Part shown: positions 17,656-25,612 of the stretch, in pieces
Layout: the number at the start of each line of letters is the position of its first letter
Position numbering within the stretch: the stretch's first letter is position 1
Assembly (NCBI RefSeq): GCF_900113185.1
Contig: NZ_FOZD01000001.1
Coordinates: 310,001-374,000, forward strand
Direction of reading: 5' to 3'
Source of the DNA: Agromyces sp. CF514
GTDB lineage: Bacteria > Actinomycetota > Actinomycetes > Actinomycetales > Microbacteriaceae
DNA length: 64,000 bases
Translations under genes and position numbers: made by a program
Notes under the pieces: model-generated
The model's database searches: none
Told to the model about the DNA's origin: nothing
What the model saw: the letters and a program-made list of their open reading frames with translations, nothing else

Positions 17656-17871
17656 ATGGACCACGCAGCAGCCATGATCGCACTCGACCAGTACGCGGCC
17701 GATGCCGGGCGTTCCGAGGCGATCGCCGCACGGCACCGGCTCGTGTCGGAACACCGCGCACAGGCCGACGCCGAGCAGGCGACCACGCTCATCGTCGAGG
17801 CGCAGCGCGCGCGGGCGAGCCGGCGCGGCCGGTGGCCCCGGTTTCCGCGGTCGCCCCGGGTCGCGTTCTGA
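17656..17871 (+). CDS. Small hypothetical protein
   Basis: A 71-residue ORF with an ATG preceded by TCGGAGGAACCCC, a good ribosome-binding site. The predicted protein is helical and Ala/Arg-rich with a very basic C-terminal end (SRRGRWPRFPRSPRVAF) and no Cys or membrane segment. It lies in the gap between the fucosidase and the MocR-type gene. Small Arg-rich ORFs arise by chance in high-GC DNA, so the ribosome-binding site and location are the only support. Confidence 0.5.
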   Translation: MDHAAAMIALDQYAADAGRSEAIAARHRLVSEHRAQADAEQATTLIVEAQRARASRRGRWPRFPRSPRVAF

Positions 17872-17971
17872 ACTCGCGGGGCGGCCGAACTCCGGATCAG
17901 GAGCACGACTCGCCGGTCCCACGCGGCGCGCATGGGCGCGTCGTCGGCGGCGACCGGAGAACGGCCGCCCG

Positions 17972-19504
17972 TCAGCCGGCAGGCGCGGCGAGCACCGCGG
18001 CACGCAGGAGCGCGAGCGCGTCGGCGAGCTCGCGGTCGCCGACGCCGGCGTAGCCGAGCACGATGCCCGGCTGCCCGTCGCCGGCCGAGGCCGAGTACTC
18101 GTCGAGGCGTGCGACCGCGATGCCGGCCGCGTCCAGTCGGCGCGTCACGGCGTCGACGGCGTCGTGACCCGGCAGCCGCAGCACGGCGTGCAGCCCGCCG
18201 TCGAGGCCGACGAGCTGCGTGCCCGGCAGGTCGCCGAGCGCGGCGAGCACGAGCTTCCGACGGTGGGCGTAGTCGCGTCGGGTCGCGGCGATGTGCCGCC
18301 GCAGCACGCCCGTCGTGAGCAGGTGCGCGACGGCGAGCTGCACGATGCCGGGCACGGGCGAGGGGCTCTCCTCGCGCACGACCGCGATCGCGGCGCGCAG
18401 GGCTTCGTCGTGGGGGAGCACCGCGTAGCCGAGGCGCAACCACGGGGTCATGACCTTCGAGAAGCTGCCGATGAGCACCACGCGGCGGTTCTCGCGCGCC
18501 TCGACGGCGGCGTCCGCATCGGCCGTGGATCCGTCGAGCGACGCGAGCGTGGGCATGGGCGGCCCGACATGGCGGAACTCGCTGTCGTAGTCGTCCTCGA
18601 GCACGACGGCACCCGTGCGGCGCGCGTGCTCGAGCAGGTCGAGGCGGGCGGCCACGGGCAGGCGGCCGCCGAGCGGGTACTGGTGGCTGGGCGTCACGAG
18701 GATCGCATCGGCCGGGCGGTCGAGGCCTCGCAGGGCGTCGAGCCGCAGGCCGTGCTCGCCGACCGGGATCGGCACGAGGTCGGCGCCCGCCCGCGCGAGC
18801 ACCTGGCGCGCGTTCGGGTAGCCCGGATCCTCGACGGCCACGAGCGGGCGCGCGCCGAGGCGGTCGCCCAGCGCCGTGCCGATGAGGCCGACGGCCTCGC
18901 TCGTCCCCGCCGTGACGACGATGTCGTCGGGGTCGCATGCGAAGCCCCGGGCGTGGCGCACGTGCTCGGCGATCGCGGCGCGCAGCCTCGGTTCGCCGAA
19001 CCGCGGCGGATCGTCGACCGGCACCTCGGCCGCCGCAGCATGTCGCCAGGCCGATCGCCACGCCCGCTCGTCGAGGCGGGTGACCGACGGGCGGCCCGGC
19101 CGCAGGTCGAGTCGGGGTGCGGGCCTCGCGCCGAGCGCGCCCGCGGTTCGTTCGGCGCGGCCCGCGGGCGAGCGCTCGATCGCCGGAGCGGCGGATGCCG
19201 CGGGTCGGCGCCTGCGCGCGGCATCCGTCGCTCCATGGCCGGCGTCGGTGCGCCCGCCGAGCTGGGCGACGAGCGTCGGCGCGCCCTGGCGCAGTTCGAC
19301 GTACCCTTCGCCGGCGAGCTGCTCGTAGGCGCTCACGACCGAGCTGCGGGCGGTGCCGAGCTCGGCGGCGAGCACGCGGGTCGAGGCGACGCGGTCGCCG
19401 GGTCGGAGCGCGCCCGTGAGGATCGCGTCGCGCATGGCCTCGACGATCTGCTCGACGACCGGTCGCTCGTCGAGGCGGTCGATGGCGAGGAGCGGGCCGT
19501 CCAT
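17972..19504 (-). CDS. MocR/PdxR-type GntR regulator with aminotransferase-like domain
   Basis: A 510-residue fusion: GntR winged helix-turn-helix at about 10-75 (VEQIVEAMRDAILTGALRPG, LGTARSSVVSAYEQLAGEGY) and a fold-type I aminotransferase domain from about 130. The PLP lysine is K350 in IGSFSKVMTPWLRLGY, and the DDYDSEFR motif is the usual Asp partner. MocR proteins sense PLP or amino-acid adducts; PdxR members activate vitamin B6 synthesis. The gene diverges from an FMN split-barrel (PNPOx-like) gene with a 23-bp palindrome between them, consistent with control of that gene and itself. The ATG at 19504 follows GGAGGG. Confidence 0.88.
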   Translation of the reverse strand: MDGPLLAIDRLDERPVVEQIVEAMRDAILTGALRPGDRVASTRVLAAELGTARSSVVSAYEQLAGEGYVELRQGAPTLVAQLGGRTDAGHGATDAARRRRPAASAAPAIERSPAGRAERTAGALGARPAPRLDLRPGRPSVTRLDERAWRSAWRHAAAAEVPVDDPPRFGEPRLRAAIAEHVRHARGFACDPDDIVVTAGTSEAVGLIGTALGDRLGARPLVAVEDPGYPNARQVLARAGADLVPIPVGEHGLRLDALRGLDRPADAILVTPSHQYPLGGRLPVAARLDLLEHARRTGAVVLEDDYDSEFRHVGPPMPTLASLDGSTADADAAVEARENRRVVLIGSFSKVMTPWLRLGYAVLPHDEALRAAIAVVREESPSPVPGIVQLAVAHLLTTGVLRRHIAATRRDYAHRRKLVLAALGDLPGTQLVGLDGGLHAVLRLPGHDAVDAVTRRLDAAGIAVARLDEYSASAGDGQPGIVLGYAGVGDRELADALALLRAAVLAAPAG

Positions 19505-19545
19505 GTGCCCTCCGATCGTGAACTGGTATGCACAGTGTTGCACGA

Positions 19546-19568
19546 ACTGGACTGTATGCAAGTCCAGT
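19546..19568. promoter_or_regulatory. Palindromic operator between mocR-type and PNPOx-like genes
   Basis: ACTGGACT (19546-19553) and AGTCCAGT (19561-19568) are perfect inverted arms around a 7-bp centre GTATGCA. A related half AACTGGTATGCAC lies 15-20 bp to the left (19521-19533), giving the mixed direct and inverted repeat layout reported for MocR/PdxR sites. It sits in the middle of the 84-bp divergent gap, so the adjacent MocR-type protein is the obvious candidate ligand. Confidence 0.7.
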
Positions 19569-19588
19569 GGAGGCGAAGACTGGGCACC

Positions 19589-20302
19589 ATGATGACCTCC
19601 GACCTCCTCACCGACCCGGTGCCCGACACCACCGGGCAGGGCTCCCTCCGCCGCATCCGCCGACTCTCCGAGCGCCAGGTCGTCGACCGCGCCGCCGTCG
19701 ACGCCCTGCTCGACGAAGAGCTGGTCGGACACCTCGCCGCGGTCGTCGACGGCACGCCGATCGTCGTGCCCATGGGCTTCGCGCGAGTCGGCGACCACGT
19801 GCTCGTGCACGGATCGACCGGCGGCGGCTTCGCACTGCGCGCCGCGGCCGAGCGGTCGACGGTCGCCTTCGCCGTCACGGCGCTCGACGGGCTCGTCTAC
19901 GCGCGCTCGCTCTTCGACAGCTCGATGAACTACCGGAGCGCGGTGGTCTACGGCGTGCTCGAGGCGGTCGACGGAGTCGAGGCCGACGAGGCATTGCTCG
20001 CGCTGTCCGAACGGCTCATGCCGGGGCGCCCCGCCGAGGTGCGCGCCATGGTCCGCAAGGAGGTCGCGGCCACGCGCGTGCTGCGCCTGAAGCTCGACGA
20101 CGTGGTCATGAAGGTGCGTGCGGCCGGCGTCTCCGAGGCGCCCGACGACGGCGAGGACCACGACGTCTGGGCCGGCGTCGTACCGCTGACGCGCACCTGG
20201 GGAGCACCCGAGCGTTCGGCGCTCACGTCGGTGCACGCCCCGACGCCGGATTCGGTGGTCGCTCTGACGACGCCGCCGGCCCCGGATCGCAGACTGCCAT
20301 AG
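19589..20302 (+). CDS. Pyridoxamine 5'-phosphate oxidase-family FMN-binding split-barrel protein
   Basis: A 237-residue protein of the flavin split-barrel (PNPOx-like) superfamily. LLDEELVGHLAAVVDGTPIVVPMGF (read in two parts) and YARSLFDSSMNYRSAVVYGVLE are the typical flavin-contact strands; RVLRLKLDDVVMKVRAAG forms the C-terminal core. The group includes F420- or FMN-binding reductases of unknown substrate as well as true PNP oxidases, and this one lacks the full PNPOx substrate motifs, so vitamin B6 oxidation is not assured. Divergence from a MocR-type regulator supports a link to PLP metabolism. Two ATGs overlap at 19589 and 19592. Confidence 0.78.
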   Translation: MMTSDLLTDPVPDTTGQGSLRRIRRLSERQVVDRAAVDALLDEELVGHLAAVVDGTPIVVPMGFARVGDHVLVHGSTGGGFALRAAAERSTVAFAVTALDGLVYARSLFDSSMNYRSAVVYGVLEAVDGVEADEALLALSERLMPGRPAEVRAMVRKEVAATRVLRLKLDDVVMKVRAAGVSEAPDDGEDHDVWAGVVPLTRTWGAPERSALTSVHAPTPDSVVALTTPPAPDRRLP

Positions 20303-20349
20303 GCCTTGGGGAATGCCCGGGGTCGAGATCGTTCGGAAGGAGGTGCGCC

Positions 20350-20460
20350 ATGTTCGTGTTCCTGATCGCGCTCGCGGTTCTCGCGGTCGCCGGGGTCGCT
20401 TCGACCTTCGTCGACCTCTCCCGCGACGGCTACCGCCGCACTCCGACGCTCGCCCGCTGA
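20350..20460 (+). CDS. 36-residue single-pass membrane peptide
   Basis: ATG 20350 is preceded by AAGGAGGTG at ideal spacing, one of the best ribosome-binding sites in the window. The product MFVFLIALAVLAVAGVASTF... is one hydrophobic helix (residues 2-20) followed by a polar, basic tail (VDLSRDGYRRTPTLAR). It is too short for domain assignment. Location 47 bp after the PNPOx-like gene suggests co-transcription. Similar short membrane peptides are frequent in actinobacterial genomes. Confidence 0.7.
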   Translation: MFVFLIALAVLAVAGVASTFVDLSRDGYRRTPTLAR

Positions 20461-20534
20461 ACCCGTGCCGCGGCCGGTCGCAGAGGCGGCCGGCCGTCGC
20501 GCTGCCCGGTGCCGCTGCCCGATGCCGCCGGCGC

Positions 20535-21020
20535 TCAGCCCGTCTTCGTCCAGTCGAGGTTGATGACGTCGCCGATGTAGACCGCCTCGCCGAAGTCGTG
20601 CACCTGCGGGTTCATGCGCAGCAACTGCTGCTGCGGCAGGTCGAAGCGCTGGGCGATGTCGAAGAAGCTGTCGCCCGACACGACCGTATAGCTCGTCGGC
20701 ATGCCCGTTCCGTCGACGACGGGCGTGCCGTTCGCCCCGTCGCGGGCGCCCAGGTCGACCGCAGGTCCGGGCTCGATCACCGGGGCGGGCTCGTTCGGCA
20801 CCGGAGCGGGTGCCGGCGCGGGCGCCGGTTCGGCGGGCGCCTCGGCGACCGGAGTCGGCATCGGCGTCGGTTCGGGTGCCGGCTCCGGCGTGGCGGTGAC
20901 GGTCGCGATGATCGTCACGGGCGGCGGCGTCGGCGTCGGCGCGCAGGCGCTGAACACGAGGGTCGTGCCGGCCGCCATCACGAGTGCGGATGCCGCTGCA
21001 CCGCCGAGTCGTCGATGCAT
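20535..21020 (-). CDS. LysM-domain lipoprotein
   Basis: A 161-residue exported lipoprotein: signal peptide with lipobox-like VFSAC, a long Pro/Ala-rich linker (about residues 27-95, many PAPAP and PEPTP units) that can span the cell wall, and a C-terminal LysM domain (about 109-155, SYTVVSGDSFFDIAQRFDLP...MNPQV). LysM binds N-acetylglucosamine-containing peptidoglycan, so the protein is expected to be lipid-anchored and wall-bound. No catalytic domain is present. Divergent from the LAL regulator gene with a 172-bp gap in which I see no clear motif. Confidence 0.82.
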   Translation of the reverse strand: MHRRLGGAAASALVMAAGTTLVFSACAPTPTPPPVTIIATVTATPEPAPEPTPMPTPVAEAPAEPAPAPAPAPVPNEPAPVIEPGPAVDLGARDGANGTPVVDGTGMPTSYTVVSGDSFFDIAQRFDLPQQQLLRMNPQVHDFGEAVYIGDVINLDWTKTG

Positions 21021-21192
21021 GCCACCCCCGTCCGCCCGTCGCCCGGGCCTGTCGTTCGGTGCCCCTCCTTCGGGGCGCACCGTCAGCCAGACTCGCGGAT
21101 GCCGCGCGTTCGCGCAAGAGTCCTTCCGAATCGGTTCTCCGCGGTCGGCGAACGCCCGCGCGAGTGTCGGTGGGCCGTGGCAGCATGAACAG

Positions 21193-24100
21193 GTGACCAC
21201 GTCTGCGCCGGCCATGATCGGCCGGGACGCCGACCTCTCGAGGCTCCTCACCGCCCTCGACGAGGTTCGAACCGGTGCGCCGTTCACCGTCATCATCGGC
21301 GGCGAGGCCGGCATCGGCAAGACCAGGCTCGTGCGCGAGTTCGCCAGGCAGGTCGGCGACGGGGCGCGGTTCGTGGTCGGCCAGTGCGTCGATCTCGGTA
21401 CGGTGGCCGCGCCCTACGCGCCCGTCAAGGCGGCACTCCGCGCCCTCGTCCTCGACGAGGGCGCCGAACGCGTGCTCGAGGCGGTCGGCCCCGGTCGGGC
21501 GGCCCTCATCGCGCTGCTGCCCGAGCTCGCGGCATCCGCGGGGCTCGAAGGGGCCGATCTCGATGCGGCCCGAGCAGGCACCGCAGGCGCGATCCGCGGC
21601 GACACCGCCGCAGGGCAGCTGCACGAGGCGATCGCCGTGCTGCTCGAGACGCTGTCGCACGACCAGCCCATCGTGTTCGTGCTCGAAGACCTGCACTGGA
21701 TCGACGCCGCGAGCCTCGCACTGCTGCGGTTCCTCATGCGAGCGCTCGGGTCGAGCCGTGTGCTCACGGTGCTCACCTATCGCAGCGAAGACGTCACGCG
21801 GGGCCACCCGGTGCGGGCGTTCCTCGCCGAGGCCGACCGCGACCGCTGGGTCGATCGCCGCGAGCTCGCCAGGCTCGCCTCCGACGACGCCGAGGCCCTC
21901 GTCGCGTCGCTCATGCCAGACGACGTCAACCCGACCACGCAGTCGGTCCAGACCATCGTGCGTCGCAGCGACGGCGTGCCGTTCCTCATCGAGGAGCTCA
22001 TCGGCCTCGACGGCTGCCGCGACGACGCCGAGGTGCCCGAGACGCTCCGCGATCTGCTGCTCGCCCGGTACGAGGCACTGTCCGACTCCACGCAGCAACT
22101 GCTCCGCCTCATCTCCATCGGCGGCGTCCGGGTGCCGCACGCCCTGCTCGTGGCCGTGCACGACGGCACCGACGAGGGCATCGACTCCGCGGCCCGCGAA
22201 GCGGTGCTCGGGGGCGTGCTCACGATCGAGGGCGACGAGTACGCGTTCCGGCACGCGCTGGTACGCGAGGCGATCCTCGCCGACCTGCTGCCCGGCGAGC
22301 GCGCCCGTTTCCACGGTCGCTACGCGCGCGCCTACGAAGACGCTGCGCAGGGCACCAGGCGCCTGGCCGCCGAGATCTCCTTCCACTGGCTCGGCGCGAA
22401 CGACGCGGCCCGGGCGTTCCCCGCGACCCTCAAGGCCATGGCCGAGGCTCGCGCTGCCGCGGCGTACGGCTCAGCCGCGCAGTTGGGCGAACGCGCCCTC
22501 GGCCTCTGGGACGTCGTGCCCGACCCCGAGGCGACGGCGAAGATGAGCAAGCTCGAGCTCATGGGCCGAACGGCCTCGCACCTGCGCAACGCGGGCGAGG
22601 GCGAACGCGGTCTGGCCCTCGTGCGGGCCGCACTCGAAGAGTGCGCCCGCGACGACCCCCAGTACCCCCGGCTGCTGCGCGACGTGGGCCTCTACCTGGC
22701 CAACGTCGGCCGCCAGGGGTCCATCCCCCTGCTCGAACAGGCGCTCGAGGCGCTCGGCGACGAGGGTCGCGACGAACTGCGCACCACCGTGCTCATCGCG
22801 CTCGCGGGCCGGTTCATGATCGAGTCCCGGCTCGACGACGCGATCGAGGTCTCCGAGCGCGCGCTCCAGGCGGCCGAGCGCCTCGGCAACCCGAGGTTCG
22901 CGTCCACCGCTACGAACATCTCGGGCATCAGCCGCGCGGCGGCGGGCGACGTGCAGGGCGGGCTCGACCTGCTCGAACGGGCGCACGAGCTCGCCGGAGA
23001 CGACGGTCCCGCGCTGCTCCGCTACTGGGTGAACGCCTCCGACCTCTACTACCTGATCGGCGACTTCCACGCGGCGATCCGCCTCGCCGAAGAAGGCCTC
23101 GAGCGCGCCCGCGAGCAGGGCGTCGAACGCAGTTCAGGCGTGATCCTCGCGTCGAACGCCGTCGACCCGCTGCTCGCCGTCGGCGAGTGGGAACGCGCCG
23201 AGCTCCTCACCGAGCGCGCCCTGGCACTCGACCCCCCGCTGCCGTTCACGGTCTACCTGAACCGGGCCCGCATGTGGACCGCGCTCTGGCGCGGCGAGGT
23301 CGACCGCGCTTCCGAGATGCACCGCGCGCTGCGCCCGTCGATGTCCCGGGTCATGGCGGCCGAGATGCAGACGCGGCTCGGGGTCGGGCGCGTCGCAGCC
23401 GAGATCGCACTGGCGCAGGCCGACCCGGCGCGAGCCTGGCACGAGGTTCGTATCCTCCTCGACGAGGAGCACACCCTGCCGCCCGGGTACACGCTGCCGT
23501 TCCTCTGGGTCGCCGCTCGCACGGTCGCCGCCGTGCGAAACCGCCGGGGCGACGCGGTCGCCGAGGCGCTCGGCGACGAGGTCGAGTCGAGCCTGCCGCT
23601 GCTCGTCGAGCTGCTCGACCGCATGTCGTTCTGGCCCACCGCCCCGATCTGGCGCGCCTTCTTCGACGCCGAGCTCGCGGTCGCAGCCGATGCCCCGCCT
23701 GCGGCCGCCGGGGTGCCCGGCACCGATGCGGGCGCATGGCGATCCGCCGTCGAGCACGCCGCCGACCCCGCAGCCCACCACTTCCTCGCGCCGTACGCCC
23801 TGCAGCGCCTCGGCGAGGCAGAGCTCGCCACCGGCGACCGTGCGGCCGCTCGGGCGAGCCTCCAGGCCGCGCACGAGCGCGCGGTCGCCGGCGGGGTCAC
23901 CTCCGTCACGAACCAGGTGGTTCGCGTCGCGTCGGCCGCCGGACTCGCGCTCGAGGGCGTCGGCGGCGGCGCGGCCGTTCGAGCATCGGTCGCCGCGCGG
24001 GCCGCCAACGTTGCGGGCGAGCCCGCCGGTTCGAGCATCGCCGAATCCCCGACGGCCGACGCCCTCGAGGTCGCCGCCGCCGTCGAAGAGCTCACGGCCC

Positions 24101-24270
24101 GCGAACGACAGGTACTCGAGCTCATCGCCGAAGGACTCAGCAACCGGCAGATCGGCGAGCGGCTCTACATCAGCGGCAAGACGGCCTCGGTGCACGTCTC
24201 CGCGATCCTCCGAAAGCTCGGCGCCTCCACCCGCACCGAGGCTGCCTACCGCGCGGGCGCCCTGCGCTGA
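21193..24270 (+). CDS. LuxR-family large ATP-binding (LAL) transcriptional regulator
   Basis: A 1025-residue signal-integrating regulator. The N-terminal AAA/NACHT-like ATPase has Walker A GGEAGIGKT (36-44) and Walker B IVFVLEDLHWID (near 160). The middle (about 370-900) is helical TPR-like sequence, and the C-terminus carries a LuxR helix-turn-helix (LTARERQVLELIAEGLSNRQIGE ... KTASVHVSAILRKLG, about 960-1020). LAL proteins usually activate specialised or carbohydrate metabolism genes; the effector is unknown. GTG 21193 is the most economical start; ATG 21214 or 21223 are alternatives. Its stop is followed by tandem repeats that each end in CTGA. Confidence 0.88.
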   Translation: MTTSAPAMIGRDADLSRLLTALDEVRTGAPFTVIIGGEAGIGKTRLVREFARQVGDGARFVVGQCVDLGTVAAPYAPVKAALRALVLDEGAERVLEAVGPGRAALIALLPELAASAGLEGADLDAARAGTAGAIRGDTAAGQLHEAIAVLLETLSHDQPIVFVLEDLHWIDAASLALLRFLMRALGSSRVLTVLTYRSEDVTRGHPVRAFLAEADRDRWVDRRELARLASDDAEALVASLMPDDVNPTTQSVQTIVRRSDGVPFLIEELIGLDGCRDDAEVPETLRDLLLARYEALSDSTQQLLRLISIGGVRVPHALLVAVHDGTDEGIDSAAREAVLGGVLTIEGDEYAFRHALVREAILADLLPGERARFHGRYARAYEDAAQGTRRLAAEISFHWLGANDAARAFPATLKAMAEARAAAAYGSAAQLGERALGLWDVVPDPEATAKMSKLELMGRTASHLRNAGEGERGLALVRAALEECARDDPQYPRLLRDVGLYLANVGRQGSIPLLEQALEALGDEGRDELRTTVLIALAGRFMIESRLDDAIEVSERALQAAERLGNPRFASTATNISGISRAAAGDVQGGLDLLERAHELAGDDGPALLRYWVNASDLYYLIGDFHAAIRLAEEGLERAREQGVERSSGVILASNAVDPLLAVGEWERAELLTERALALDPPLPFTVYLNRARMWTALWRGEVDRASEMHRALRPSMSRVMAAEMQTRLGVGRVAAEIALAQADPARAWHEVRILLDEEHTLPPGYTLPFLWVAARTVAAVRNRRGDAVAEALGDEVESSLPLLVELLDRMSFWPTAPIWRAFFDAELAVAADAPPAAAGVPGTDAGAWRSAVEHAADPAAHHFLAPYALQRLGEAELATGDRAAARASLQAAHERAVAGGVTSVTNQVVRVASAAGLALEGVGGGAAVRASVAARAANVAGEPAGSSIAESPTADALEVAAAVEELTARERQVLELIAEGLSNRQIGERLYISGKTASVHVSAILRKLGASTRTEAAYRAGALR

Positions 24271-24285
24271 CCCTCCTGCGCTCTC

Positions 24286-24342
24286 GCTCGTGCGCTCTGA
24301 AGCTCGTGTTCTGACGCTCGTGCGCTGAGGCTCGTGCGCTGA
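24286..24342. repeat. 14-15 bp tandem repeats, each ending in CTGA, after the LAL gene
   Basis: Four units follow head to tail: a 15-mer ending GCGCTCTGA, then AGCTCGTGTTCTGA, CGCTCGTGCGCTGA and GGCTCGTGCGCTGA. They echo the end of the preceding gene (CCCTGCGCTGA at 24260-24270). The remaining 225-bp gap before the glutathione peroxidase gene has a TAGCGT hexamer at about 24455 that may be that gene's -10 element. Confidence 0.8.
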
Positions 24343-24495
24343 CGCTCTGCGGTGGGGTCGGGTGCGAGCGACAGGGGTGAGCGAGCGGAGGCGTCGGCCG
24401 CGACATCCGCTGGGAGAATACTGCGCGCCGCGCCCCAGACGCCCCGACGGGCGTAGCGTTGGTGCATACCCCCTGTCCCTACGTTCGGAGGCGCG

Positions 24496-25023
24496 ATGAG
24501 CCGGCTCGACGAGATCCCCTTCACCACGATGGACGGCGGCACCGCCTCCCTCGCCGACTACGAGGGGCAGGCCGTCATGATCGTGAACGTCGCGTCACGC
24601 TGCGGCCTCGCACCCCAGTACGGCAAGCTCGAGGAACTGCAGCGGCAGTACGGAGACCGCGGGTTCACGGTGATCGGATTCCCGAGCAACCAGTTCCTGC
24701 AGGAGCTCTCGACCAATGAGGCCGTCAGCGAGTACTGCTCGACGACCTGGGGCATCACGTTCCCGATCGTCGACCGCGTGCGCGTCAACGGCAAGAAGGA
24801 GCACCCGCTCTACACCGAGCTGAAGCAGACTCCGGATGCCGACGGCAAGGCCGGCAAGGTCAGCTGGAACTTCGAGAAGTTCCTCGTGGGCGCCGATCGT
24901 CGCGTGCAGCGGTTCCGCCCGCGAACCGAACCCGACGCGCCCGAGGTGATCGCCGCGATCGAGGCCGCGCTTCCCGCGGAGGCGCCCGCCCTCGGCGAGC
25001 CGGAGCCCGCAGAGGAACGGTGA
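24496..25023 (+). CDS. Glutathione peroxidase family thiol peroxidase
   Basis: A 175-residue peroxidase. The catalytic cysteine is C36 in NVASRCGLAPQY, and the tetrad partners are Q66 in GFPSNQF and the WNF of SWNFEKFLV. It is a Cys (not selenocysteine) enzyme; in actinobacteria such proteins normally use thioredoxin or mycothiol/mycoredoxin rather than glutathione to reduce peroxides. The C-terminal 20 residues are an Ala/Glu/Pro-rich extension. The ATG follows GGAGGCGCG. The stop overlaps the GTG of the next gene by four bases (GTGA), so the two are translationally coupled. Confidence 0.9.
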   Translation: MSRLDEIPFTTMDGGTASLADYEGQAVMIVNVASRCGLAPQYGKLEELQRQYGDRGFTVIGFPSNQFLQELSTNEAVSEYCSTTWGITFPIVDRVRVNGKKEHPLYTELKQTPDADGKAGKVSWNFEKFLVGADRRVQRFRPRTEPDAPEVIAAIEAALPAEAPALGEPEPAEER

Positions 25024-25529
25024 TCGTCCGGCCGGCGACCGTCGCGGACGCTCCCGCGATCGCGAGCGTGCACTGGCGGAGCCACCAGACCACCTACGTC
25101 GAACCCGGTCGGGTCGCCCGCGACGTCGTCGAGAACTGGACGATGCGCGATCGAGTGCTCGCATGGACCGCTCACACGGCGATCTCGTCTGGCCTCTACC
25201 CGCCGCCAGACGGCTTCCGCGCGATGCGCGTCTGGGTCGCCGAGGTCGACGGCGAGGTCGTGGGCTGGGCGAACACGAGCGGCGGCCGCGATGCCGACGC
25301 TCCGCGCGACCTCGAACTCGAGGGCCTCTACGTGCTCGACGAGCACCACGGCACCGGCGTCGGGCAGGGGCTGGTCGACGCCGCGCTCGACGGTCGCCCC
25401 GCCTACCTCTGGGTGCTCGACGACAACCCGCGTGCGCAGGCGTTCTACCGGCGCAACGGGTTCGCGCCCGACGGCACCGAGAAGTTCGACGACTACTGGC
25501 ACGTGCACGAGCTGCGCTACGTGCGCTGA
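25020..25529 (+). CDS. GNAT family N-acetyltransferase
   Basis: A 169-residue acetyltransferase with the GNAT order of elements: IVRPATVADAPAIASVHW at the N-terminus, the central strand LELEGLYVLDEHHGTGVGQGL that forms the acetyl-CoA pyrophosphate loop (about 97-117), and the C-terminal AQAFYRRNGFAPDG motif. The acceptor substrate is unknown. It starts with GTG overlapping the glutathione peroxidase stop, so co-translation is likely. Its 3' end is followed by GTGCGC-rich iterated sequence. Confidence 0.85.
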   Translation: MIVRPATVADAPAIASVHWRSHQTTYVEPGRVARDVVENWTMRDRVLAWTAHTAISSGLYPPPDGFRAMRVWVAEVDGEVVGWANTSGGRDADAPRDLELEGLYVLDEHHGTGVGQGLVDAALDGRPAYLWVLDDNPRAQAFYRRNGFAPDGTEKFDDYWHVHELRYVR

Positions 25530-25533
25530 CCCC

Positions 25534-25572
25534 GTGCGCGCTGCGCGGTGCGCCGTGCGGTGCGCGCTGCGC
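25534..25572. repeat. GTGCGC-rich direct repeat between convergent genes
   Basis: GTGCGCGCTGCGC occurs at 25534-25546 and again at 25560-25572, with a degenerate copy between. The motif resembles the 3' end of the GNAT gene (CTACGTGCGCTGA). Confidence 0.65.
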
Positions 25573-25590
25573 CAGCGGCCCGGGCGGTGC

Positions 25591-25612
25591 GCCGCGCGTC
25601 AGCCGCGCGTCG
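25591..25612. repeat. 11-bp tandem duplication across the pepT stop
   Basis: GCCGCGCGTCA and GCCGCGCGTCG are adjacent. The pepT stop codon (complement of TCA) lies at 25599-25601, at the junction, so the last codons are repeated just beyond the stop. Confidence 0.65.

Noticed and set aside
14336-17761. Very long open frame antisense to the fucosidase gene (over 1100 codons)
   Set aside because: Translation is Arg/Gly/Val-rich with no domain, and the plus strand encodes a clear GH95 protein; it is a high-GC shadow.
24286-24342. CRISPR-like array
   Set aside because: Units are only 14-15 bp with no spacers and no cas genes nearby; it is a simple tandem repeat.
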